A DNA stretch of 64,000 bases from Branchiostoma belcheri (taxonomy: Eukaryota; Chordata; Leptocardii; Amphioxiformes; Branchiostomatidae). Of the stretch, positions 56,701 to 64,000 are shown piece by piece. The notes beneath the pieces are model-generated. The model was given only the letters and a program-made list of their open reading frames with translations. It searched no databases and was not told the origin of the DNA. Every line of letters starts with the position of its first letter. Position 1 is the first letter of the stretch. A program made the translations under genes and the position numbers. The stretch is taken from positions 280,971 to 344,970 of the forward strand of contig NW_017802824.1 in the NCBI RefSeq assembly GCF_001625305.1, written 5' to 3'.

Positions 56701-56895
56701 CACTGCAAAATCAAGTAGTTGTAGCTTACCGGTATGCATTTTGGATACAGCCGGGATTCGAACTCATTACCTCTTGGTCCCAAGCTTTGGAAAGCTATGC
56801 AGAGGAAAGCTGGGCAATAAGGAATAATAAAAACAAACAAAAAACGAGCTACCTCCTGTGTCTCCAGTCTGGGACTGCTGCTGCCCTCCGGACAT
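53733..56895 (-). CDS. Collagen-like membrane C-type lectin, copy B (whole gene span)
   Basis: Same six-part structure as copy A: 56895-56853, 55667-55551, 55194-55108, 54856-54476, 54318-53899 and a very short last exon (Gly then TGA at 53735-53733). All splice sites correspond, including the GC donor after exon 2. Each exon is open, but exon 3 ends in T where copy A has C, so joining it to AG of exon 4 spells TAG and would end the protein after residue 82, before the rod and lectin domain. Skipping exon 3 (87 nt, phase 1/1) would keep the frame. Collagen and lectin exons show no other damage. Confidence 0.7.
53899..54318 (-). CDS. Lectin copy B, exon 5 (C-type lectin domain)
   Basis: 420 nt, 140 codons, open. 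Six cysteines kept; WLGL present; QPR and KWAS in place of EPN/QPD and WND, as in copy A. It is four residues longer than copy A (HDH inserted after FGTH, plus one residue in [10 protein letters not shown]). Changes such as AICQQ to ATCHK suggest divergence at the ligand-facing side. Confidence 0.85.
54476..54856 (-). CDS. Lectin copy B, exon 4 (collagen-like rod)
   Basis: 381 nt, 127 codons, open throughout. Same Gly-X-Y pattern with GPRS(A/T) interruptions but 32 codons shorter than copy A. Substitutions such as GLPGPPG, GTRGPIG and GSIGPRG are present. Confidence 0.85.
55108..55194 (-). CDS. Lectin copy B, exon 3 (stalk), creates junction stop
   Basis: 87 nt, phase 1/1. V to L at the QFVEM position. 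The last base is T (55108) before donor GTTAGT; with AG at the start of exon 4 this makes TAG. In copy A the base is C (CAG). No nearby alternative donor avoids a stop. Confidence 0.7.
55551..55667 (-). CDS. Lectin copy B, exon 2 (tail and membrane helix)
   Basis: 117 nt, acceptor TTGTTTAACAG, donor GCAG/GCAAGT (GC type, conserved with copy A). Differs from copy A in protein only by S24 to N. Confidence 0.8.
55850..56560 (-). mobile_element. LINE reverse-transcriptase fragment in intron 1 of copy B
   Basis: Minus-strand frames give [71 protein letters not shown] and [14 protein letters not shown], in the order of a non-LTR reverse transcriptase. The YADD-type motif reads FADG and the frame is broken between 56210 and 56150, so it is dead. 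It looks CR1/L2/Rex-like, not assignable further. Copy A keeps only the far end near 49390-49440, so the insertion predates the duplication and was later trimmed in A. Confidence 0.8.
56700..56835 (-). mobile_element. tRNA-like SINE remnant in intron 1 (both copies)
   Basis: Minus-strand B box GAGTTCGAATCCCGGC. The counterpart in copy A is 49535-49690 (GGTTCCAATCCCGGC). Diverged and probably 5' incomplete. Confidence 0.45.
56853..56895 (-). CDS. Lectin copy B, exon 1 (start)
   Basis: Encodes [14 protein letters not shown] plus one base; donor GGAG/GTAGCT. Context GTCACCATGT as in copy A. Confidence 0.7.
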
Positions 56896-57753
56896 GGTGA
56901 CTCTTGTCAGATTTCTGGACAGCAAAAACACGTCCTACACCAGGCAGGTGCTTAACAACAATGGGTAATTTTACCTCAACTAAATGAGATTAAAAAAAAA
57001 ACGAAAGATAAAAGCAAAGCAAAAAGATTGCACGATTTGCATAACATAAAATTCTGGTGGGCGAGACTTATCAAGTGAAAACGTAAATGTTTTAGTTGCT
57101 AGATATTGAGTTACTGTTGTATTGATGTCTCTTTACTATGAAATAATATTAAATATATCACGGTGGTCCCGTTGCTATGTTAAAATCCTCGTTGCTAAGC
57201 AAATAGGCCCCGCCCACAACCCGGTGCGTAGTGAGCAGCGGCAGTGTTCAGATAAACAACATAACTTTCGCCCAATATAACGCACGATGCGATTATGAAG
57301 TTAGAAAAAGAATCACGCACACACACAAAAAAATAGTTCGCTCCCCAAATTTGTATGAAATAAGAAATGACAACGTAGAATGCAATTCAAATTTCCCGCC
57401 GACTGTACGTGCGTACATAAGGTCATTTTGGGTCATTGAACTTTAACCTACCGCTACATTTCGCTAATTTACGCATCAAACATATGTTTTATCCATACTG
57501 TAAACTTTAGGACCTTTAAATTTCATTTCTCTTGTAGAATTTTTGTTGTCTGTGAGTTTTTAACTTATTTTGTCGATTTTCTAGTATGTTTTCTCCCATA
57601 ATTCCATAACGGCGCAAGAGAATCACGTCATTTTTTTCAAGATGGCGGCCAGATGTTTACTTTTCCGATTGGTGTATTTTTTATCGGATTCTACCGATAG
57701 GATCGGGAGATACTACTCAAAATACATTTTCTGCGTTTTAGTTCAAAATTCAC

Positions 57754-58254
57754 GTGGAACAGAGGGTTTGTTTTAGAGTTATAATGAGGACGTCGGGTGA
57801 GATCAGAGTGGTTCGTTCTCACCTTCCTCCCGGGAAGGCCAGTGAAATGGAAATTTCGACCAGCGTGGCCCTATTGTTCTCCTCCCGGGCGCGAGTTTTA
57901 AAGACAACAGTGCGTTGGCTCGATGCAAATCAACCGCGATACTGTCCCTTTGAGAAGATTTTCTTTGACAGTTCAAGGAATTTTTCCAGTCGTATATATC
58001 GTATTTATCAGGGAAAGTTCATATTCCCCCAAGTGGACGCCTATCATTGTACCGTGACAAAGAGAAGTCAAAACTACGTCGCGGTAGCGAACGAGAATAA
58101 AATTTACTTCCCCACCGTATGTTTTTTTAAAGCTTCTTGGCTTATTTGGGCTCATATGGTAAATCTAAAACTATCTCATATGGTAAATCTAAAACAACCG
58201 TGTCGAAGTCGTCGGTTGGAACCTGAAGCTCCATGGTTTGAAGAAATACTATAA
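57754..58254 (+). CDS. Unrecognised ORF inside the CACTA-like element
   Basis: 166 codons with a mixed, protein-like composition (for example DANQPRYCPFEKIFFDSSRN, QNYVAVANENKIYFPTV) but no family I can name and no helix-turn-helix or DDE pattern visible. A direct repeat CATATGGTAAATCTAAAAC occurs twice near its 3' end. It may be a remnant of the element's own gene, captured host sequence, or chance. An upstream CAAGATGGCGGCC (57638-57650) resembles a YY1-type start site. Confidence 0.3.
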   Translation: MEQRVCFRVIMRTSGEIRVVRSHLPPGKASEMEISTSVALLFSSRARVLKTTVRWLDANQPRYCPFEKIFFDSSRNFSSRIYRIYQGKFIFPQVDAYHCTVTKRSQNYVAVANENKIYFPTVCFFKASWLIWAHMVNLKLSHMVNLKQPCRSRRLEPEAPWFEEIL

Positions 58255-58701
58255 TTTTCACAAAAATCACAAAAGCTTTGTGTCGGCACGCGCAAGTAAC
58301 TGAAACATAGCATCGACAGTGATCGACAAAAATGGTTGCTAGAGATAGAACGCTGAACATTGCCTTGAATGTGTTATTTGGGATTTGAAATGAAGGTAGG
58401 TGTATAACCTCCTTAGCTACACGAATTAATAAAAGGGGGCTATAGGTTTATAAACTGTGACACAAAATGGCGTCGGTTTGTAAACAAAGGGAAAAGGAGG
58501 GAACCGGTCTAATCCAGATATGTTGTGAAAAACTCTGGCTTCAGCCGACTTTCTTCTACAAAGATTTACTATCATACTTCTACTATTTCTAAAATCTTCT
58601 TAGTACGGTTATGTTTTTAGTACGGTCTATCATTTGACTCCAGAACGTTACGATGTATTCCCCGTATTAGCCGAAGTACTCGGCACGCCGCCCAAACAAT
58701 C

Positions 58702-58751
58702 ATGGCTTCTGTGCTGTTTCCGCGTCGTAAATCTCGTTTTAATAGTAACAG
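58702..58751 (+). CDS. Weak candidate first exon inside the CACTA-like element
   Basis: ATGGCTTCTGTGC in good Kozak context (A at -3, G at +4) encodes MASVLFPRRKSRFNSN and meets a donor AACAG/GTACAA at 58752. No downstream exon was identified. Confidence 0.15.
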
Positions 58752-59103
58752 GTACAACAAGAATACATGTATAAGAATGTATCTGAATCGTATGTAGTGT
58801 GTTTTTGTGTTTTTGGTAGATGTTTTTTTAATAATCACTCGAGTCTGGAATTTTTTAGACATATTCTAGATGTTCTGTCATGCAGCCGATGCCGGCGCGT
58901 TCCGTGCCGTCTGAAGTATGCAGTAGCGCGATCAAGGCCGATTAGACCCGGGGAACTTTAATATCTGTGGAATTTTTTAGTGTGTTCAAATTACGAAATA
59001 AGACAAATTGTAGCACAGTTGCGAATTGTTGTTGGTGGCATAAGGAAATTAAACATGGCTTGAATGAGTGTTGGGGCATTGTTAATTGTGTGAATTAAAG
59101 AAC

Positions 59104-59215
59104 AATAGGGGCGGGGAAAGGCGCGCATATGAAAGGACAAGATCGCGGGAAAAAAACAGCGACTCGAAGTATCACCAAAACATGCCAAGGCCCCGCCCGC
59201 TAAAGCGTGAACCAA
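59104..59215. promoter_or_regulatory. GC boxes and CCAAT box near the right end of the CACTA-like element
   Basis: GGGGCGGGG at about 59106-59114, CCCCGCCC at about 59191-59198 and ACCAATCAG at about 59211-59219 occur within 120 bp, a housekeeping-type promoter arrangement. A further CCCCGCCC lies at about 57209, near the left end. Activity is unknown. Confidence 0.35.
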
Positions 59216-59725
59216 TCAGCTATTGTTGCCAATAGTGAAATGACTGATTGACACCGATTTCTCATTAATATTAATGATTTCCAAGTGAGGATTTTTGATG
59301 GCCTTTTTGACCATCGTGTATTTTGCTTCTGTAGGTTAACCAAACAAGCGTTTCCAGTTTTAGTAGTAAACAACACACATACTATACTAATATAAGAGAA
59401 AAATTGAGTACGACTGTTATCAGTCTCCTTATTTTTGGGGACCGTCCCTAAATACGACAATACAAAACAAACAACCGTTTTCCGTAATTGACATCACATT
59501 TTGGCCTTACAGATATCAGCATACTATGGGATAGGATTGATTCAAAATACTATATTAAAAGAATAACCAGAACTTTTGTATATTTTTCAATGTACAGGTT
59601 TTATATCTGCATTTTTCATTTTAGTGCAAAATATTACAAAATGCCCCTTTGGGAAAAAGATACAAGCAACGCAAGCAGATTGCACGATTAGTAAGCATTG
59701 AAATCTTTGCAATCGAGACTAATTA

Positions 59726-59940
59726 ACATCTGTGTAAATAATATCACCAGGGTCCATAATATCGCCACCTTGAGAAACAGTGTGCTTAAAGATATTTTTA
59801 CTGCAACATACTTTTGGTATGCACTCCTTCACACATCAAATGTACATACCTAGGGTATGTTGCAGTAAAAATATCTTTAAGCACACTGTTTCTCAAGGTG
59901 GTGTTATTATGGACCCTGGTGATATTATGGACACAGATGT
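59726..59940. mobile_element. TA-target foldback MITE, 215 bp, with paralogous empty sites
   Basis: 86-nt arms (59726-59811, 59855-59940) with about four mismatches, starting ACATCTGTG, around a 43-nt spacer. TA on each side. The corresponding sites at about 50383-50390 and 52187-52194 (CTAATTACATGG) lack it. TA duplication and long arms suggest a Tc1/mariner-type source. Confidence 0.75.
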
Positions 59941-60189
59941 TATATGGACACGTGATCGTTTTAATCACTGTATGTTGAAGCCAGTCAGCTACTAAATGAG
60001 ATATGTCTCTTGAAAAAATGATTTTATTTTTTTCACTAAATGTTCAAAAACAACGATTGCGTAAGTAATCAGTACAAGGTAGGTAATATAACAAAAATAA
60101 CAGAAGAATCAGGAAAGCGACTCTGTTTAAGACTAAAAACTTGAATCATATTTCATTTGGTTCCAAGGTAGTTAACCTTTTTTCAATAT

Positions 60190-60972
60190 TATATTGATCA
60201 TATTGATCAATATGACCCAAACTAATACATGACGAAGGTATGAGGTAATCGAGCTCTTTTTTTGTTATGATTCCATTGTCAATCCGTTTATCACAATTAT
60301 TCTCTGAATAGTAATGTGTATATAATTAACTATTGTTTAGTTTTCTTATTACATTAGTCTTTCAAGTTGTGAATTGTTGCTTATTTATTGTCAAATGCTA
60401 AGTTCTTTTAGTTATTTGTTAGTTAGCATTTTGTTGTAATTAAGTTAATGGGATACGACCATGGAAAGACCATGTTGGTCTTTGCTTTCCCCTGCACGTT
60501 TAATATGCCTGTGTTCTTTATTCTACACCTCCCATTTATATTATTTGTGAATAAAAAGAATTAAACGACGGTATCATACATGCAGTGGTATAGGTATTAC
60601 GTTATTGATGCGGTCACATATCATAGCAGTTCTATCACTGCTAGTTTCCATAAGTTGTTATTCATAATATGAACCTGTTTTATATAGTTTTCTTAGGTTT
60701 ATTGAAGAAAAGTGAGAGCAATTTTCCCCGCTCACTTTTTACTTGTTCTCGAAGACTTTAAACATAAGTCTACGTGTCTGTGCGAGAGTAACTGGCGTCT
60801 CCTATTGGATGATGGGAACTGATAAAGGAGACGTATGTCATAAAGTAGGGTCAACCAAAGGTATCTATTCATCAACGACACACTCTTCAAAGCAAGAAGA
60901 TCGTAACTTCGATACAGAATTTAATTTTGTATGAGCACGGGAGCGCGGCATAGTGTGATCAATAAATGATGT
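60190..60972. other. No gene recognised
   Basis: Homology to the lectin 5' flank ends near 60190. 60225-60258 (ACATGACGAAGGTATGAGGT) matches 44866-44899 at the other side of the array. The remainder is AT-rich. Confidence 0.4.
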
Positions 60973-61566
60973 ATGACAAAACGCATACAGCGCTCGGCAG
61001 AAGTAATATTAGATCCCAAGATTAAATCTGGTCATCCATTCTTGGCGTCAACGGCACATTATGGTTTGATTTGTACCCTTTATGACTACCTTGCGGACAC
61101 AGAAATATGTCCTCATACCGTTGGGGCGCGAAGGGTATCGGTTCAAGAACACCTGGCACGTAATATGTCTCATTTTTACAGCGGTGAAGCATTACCTGTT
61201 GGCATAGCAGTAACTGTTGATGAGTTAGCGTTTCTACCAACGAGTGATACATATTTAAACAAGAGCCCCGCTTCTGAAATATTTAGCAGTAACAGCTTGC
61301 ATGGGTCGATCACTAGACTTAATGACCATGTCCAGCAGCTAGGTCCTCATACTTTCTTCTCCTTTATGTCCTGTCCCCTTCATGGTAATATCGCCTTAGA
61401 ACTTTACTTTATGCATCTCTTCTCATTTCTCCTTTTACCGTACGGCCCATCAAGTTTGGGAATAAAGACAAAGAATGGATGGACAGCACAAGTTCATCCT
61501 TTTCCTTCTGCGCTTCTTCATTCTGTAGTACCCCCTCCTAGTTTATTGTTGCACTTTGTGTTTTAA
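60973..61566 (+). CDS. Unrecognised 197-codon ORF
   Basis: The longest open frame in the window that is neither repeat-derived nor overlapping a known gene. The sequence begins MTKRIQRSAEVILDPKIKSG and ends in a hydrophobic, Pro/Leu-rich tail (FSALLH-like, PPPSLLLHFVF). The start context is ordinary. No signal peptide, clear helix-spanning segment or family motif was recognised. It could be an intronless gene, part of a mobile element or chance; codon use cannot be judged by eye. Confidence 0.3.
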   Translation: MTKRIQRSAEVILDPKIKSGHPFLASTAHYGLICTLYDYLADTEICPHTVGARRVSVQEHLARNMSHFYSGEALPVGIAVTVDELAFLPTSDTYLNKSPASEIFSSNSLHGSITRLNDHVQQLGPHTFFSFMSCPLHGNIALELYFMHLFSFLLLPYGPSSLGIKTKNGWTAQVHPFPSALLHSVVPPPSLLLHFVF

Positions 61567-61589
61567 TTATTGCTTGCATTGCTTGAGAT

Positions 61590-61690
61590 TTGAGCTTTAA
61601 GCACAACTTAAAGCATGCGTAAATTTTCTGTTGCTTTACTAGATAGAAAAATGGAACCTTTACGCCTGCTTAATGTATGCTTAAAGATAA
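61590..61690. mobile_element. Short palindromic repeat (partner 34265-34372)
   Basis: GCTTTAAGCACAACTTAAAG ... GGAACCTTTACGCCTGCTTA ... TGTATGCTTAAAG; inverted relative of 34265-34372. Confidence 0.5.
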
Positions 61691-61859
61691 GAATTTTTGC
61701 ATTTTGCCGTGATTGTCGTTACACTGTCGTAAACTGCATCGCCTGAGAGTCGAACTTGCTCATTTTGTTCGTGATAAATCATGTATTTGTTGATAACCAT
61801 AGATATATAGAAGACTGCTTCGTTATTAGAAAAATACTCACGATTAGCCCCACTTTATT

Positions 61860-61995
61860 ATAAATTACACTATATGAAAGTCTAATCGAGTCCTTATTGT
61901 TTTAGTCATTAGGATATTTTTTCTATACCCATGCCTCCTTTATGGATTGTTTTCAATAGGTGTTCCCATACATTGTATCGTGTACAATTGAAATA
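61860..61995 (+). mobile_element. LINE-type 3' end, diverged
   Basis: CACTATATGAAAGTC, CTTATTGTTTTAG and CGTGTACAATTG parallel 24727-24835; the terminal AATAAA is eroded. Confidence 0.4.
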
Positions 61996-62585
61996 AGGTT
62001 TTCGTATCCTCTGTTTCCCGAATGTATTGTTTGTAGCACAGATGACTTAAACTTTTACCATGTTCATTGTTTGCTTGTAACAAATGCAACCTTTACTTTC
62101 TCTTTACATTATAAATTCATCACAAGTATCATAAGCATCCTATCAATATCAATCTATTCTTGCACGATACAGACAGATGGATTTCCATGCATCCTTTGAT
62201 GTGCTGTGCTGTCGTGTATTTGACACATTAACCTGCTACCAGATCTGATTACTCTTTTGGGACGTATGAGACACAACGTATTACCAGGTCACCCCAGACC
62301 AGCACGTACTCATTAACTATCGCAATGCTTAATGTGTTTGTGGAACCAATTAATCTTTACGCGTCCTCACCATGATTGATGTGCTTTGCTTCAGCGTGTT
62401 ATCTCTGAGTCACCCTTACGGATTTACTGTGTGTGAAAGTTTCCACATGTTATCCTACATTGTATCGACTGGGTTTTAAGCAACTGACTTCATTCTAGAC
62501 AAAGATTTAATGGTTCATACTTCAAAACAGGATTCCCAGAGAGTTGCATAAAGTTTAGGAACGACGTTTATTCATTGTAGGATTT
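61996..62585. other. No gene recognised
   Basis: AT-rich unique sequence before the minisatellite. Confidence 0.45.
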
Positions 62586-62589
62586 CTGG

Positions 62590-63118
62590 GTGCAGCAGCT
62601 TGCCAAGTATAACTTTACTGCAGATTGCCAAGTCGAACTTTGATGTAGGTTGCCAGGTCTAGCTTTACTGCAGGTTGCCAAGTCTAACTCTATTTAGGTT
62701 GCCAATTATGACAATACTACAGGTTGCCAAGTCTAACTCTACTACAGGTTACCAAGTCTAACTCTACTGCAGGTTACCAAGTCTAACTCTACTGCCGGTT
62801 GCCAAGTCTAACTATACTGATAGTTGCCAAGTCTAACTCTACTGCAGGTTGCCAAGTCTAACTCCACTACAGGTCGCCAAGTCTAACTCTACTACAGGTT
62901 GCAAAGTCTAACTGTACTACGGGTTGCCAAGTCTAACTCTACTAAAGGTTACCAAGTCTAACTCTACTACAAGTTGCCAAGTCTAACTCTACTGTAGGTT
63001 GCCAAGTCTAATTCTACTACATGTTGCCAAGTCTAACTCTACTGCAGGTTGCCAAGTCTAACTCTACTGCAGGTTGCCAAGTCTAACTCTACTGTAGGTT
63101 GCCAAGTCTAACGCTACT
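62590..63118 (+). repeat. 25-bp minisatellite, left array
   Basis: About 21 units of AGGTTGCCAAGTCTAACTCT plus ACTGC. Outer units at the left are more diverged than inner ones. Confidence 0.95.
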
Positions 63119-63497
63119 GAGGCCATCTACGTTAGGGCACACCGACCTTCTCTAAATGGGCGGTCACAAGTCTACAGTATTTAGGTAAGACGAAGACCGA
63201 GAGATTCCATCAAAAATTCTAACTATATTGTTACCACCACAAACTATCATAAGTCTGTCAACTATTCTTAGTATCACGCGAAAGTTTCTTCCTTTGCATA
63301 CTATCTTAATGTATAAGCATGTATAAGAAACTGCAATTGCAACGTCTCCTCTATTGATTTTTGCCGGGAGACATAGCCGCACTATCTCGTGTGTGGAGTC
63401 AGTCTGAAAGTTTCAGATCACAAGGCTAATCAAGGTCGTCGTGTTTGTAGTCAGACATGCCGCCAAAACACGTACATTTACTTATTACGGTAGTCAT
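63119..63497. other. Spacer between opposed minisatellite arrays
   Basis: About 380 bp of unique sequence. The minus-strand open frame at 63164-63382 has no recognisable content. Confidence 0.5.
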
Positions 63498-64000
63498 GGG
63501 GTTAGATTTGGCAACCAGCAGTAGAATTGGACTTGGCAACGTGCAGTAGAGTTAGACTGGGCAACCCACAATTTAAGTTAGACATGGCAACCTGTAGTAT
63601 AGTTAGAATTGGCAACCTTTAGTAGAGTTAGACTTGGCAACCTTTAGTAGAGTTAGACTTGGCAACCTGTAGTAGAGTTAGACTTGGCAACCTGTAGTAG
63701 AGTTAGACTTGGCAACCTGTAGTAGAGTTAGACTTGGCAACCTGTAGTAGAGTTAGACTTGGTAACCTGTAGTAGAGTTAGACATGGCAACCTGTAGTAG
63801 AGTTAGACTTGGCGACCTGCAGTAGAGTTAGACTTGGCAACCTGTAGTAGAGTTAGACTTGGCGACCTGTAGTAGAGTTAGACATGGCAACCTGTAGTAG
63901 AGTTAGACTTGGTAACCTGCTGTAGAGTTAGACTTGGCAACCTGCAGTAGAGTTAGACATGGCAACCTGTAGTATAGTTAGAATTGGCAACCTTTAGTAG
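63498..64000 (-). repeat. 25-bp minisatellite, right array in opposite orientation
   Basis: About 20 units of the complement of the left-array unit (GTAGAGTTAGACTTGGCAAC plus CTGTA). It continues past the window edge. Confidence 0.95.

Larger units (their letters stand above)
57159..59318. mobile_element. CACTA-like DNA transposon, 2160 bp, with paralogous empty sites
   Basis: The ends are aligned inverted repeats: CACGGTGGTC with AAAATCCTC at position 24 (left), CACGATGGTC with AAAATCCTC at position 24 (right, complement). TAT flanks both sides (57156-57158, 59319-59321). The same point in the flank of copy A (near 50005) and in the gene-less unit (near 51808) is uninterrupted. Ends beginning CAC and a 3-bp duplication fit EnSpm/CACTA. 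The interior is GC-richer, with GC boxes near both ends and several ATGGCG-type starts. No transposase was recognised, so it is probably non-autonomous. Confidence 0.65.

Noticed and set aside
62590-64000. CRISPR-like array of regular repeats
   Set aside because: Units are contiguous 25-bp minisatellite repeats with no unique spacers, in animal-type DNA.
1-64000. Retroviral, LTR or Polinton-type elements
   Set aside because: I found no paired long terminal repeats, no gag, capsid, integrase or envelope-like frames anywhere in the window.

Overview
This window looks like lancelet (Branchiostoma) nuclear DNA. That is inference from three things: an intronless iodothyronine deiodinase with cysteine in place of selenocysteine, a form I recall being reported from amphioxus; a tandem pair of membrane-anchored collagen/C-type-lectin genes; and a dense load of short non-autonomous transposons, tRNA-derived SINEs, LINE 3' ends and minisatellites in an AT-rich background. 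Only about 3 kb is clearly coding.

Layout. 1-4440: no gene recognised; a TTAA-flanked MITE and a 27-bp minisatellite. 4470-5273 (minus): the deiodinase gene, with TATA and CCAAT boxes and an overlapping upstream ORF. 5.9-44.5 kb: essentially gene-free and full of repeats. It holds a long CA tract, minisatellites (8.9-9.4, 28.6-29.3, 33-34 kb), at least eight copies of one hairpin-ended family, six Tourist-like MITEs with 3-bp TAA/TTA target duplications, Helitron-like pieces, foldback elements, SINEs (some with clear target duplications) and LINE fragments. A few weak candidate exons and promoter-like islands are marked as such.

45.0-60.2 kb is the most interesting part. It is a tandem array of one lectin gene on the minus strand. 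Copy A (exons 49751 to 46286) is complete. Copy B (56895 to 53899) keeps every exon, but the exon 3/4 junction spells TAG. Between them lies a third unit with only its two flanks joined together, the gene body being gone. Because flanks exist in two to four copies, several insertions can be compared with empty sites inside the window: a 450-bp palindromic element carrying hammerhead-ribozyme-like motifs, a Helitron-like piece, a 2160-bp CACTA-like transposon with GC boxes and an ORF, and a TA-target MITE.

How the genes work. The deiodinase would act in iodothyronine metabolism. The lectins are predicted type II membrane proteins: short cytoplasmic tail, one membrane helix, short stalk, collagen-like rod and C-terminal C-type lectin domain, suggesting trimeric surface recognition molecules. 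There is no evidence that the two loci are functionally linked.

60.2-64.0 kb: an unrecognised 197-codon ORF and, at the end, two 25-bp minisatellite arrays in opposite orientation around a 380-bp spacer, the second running off the window.
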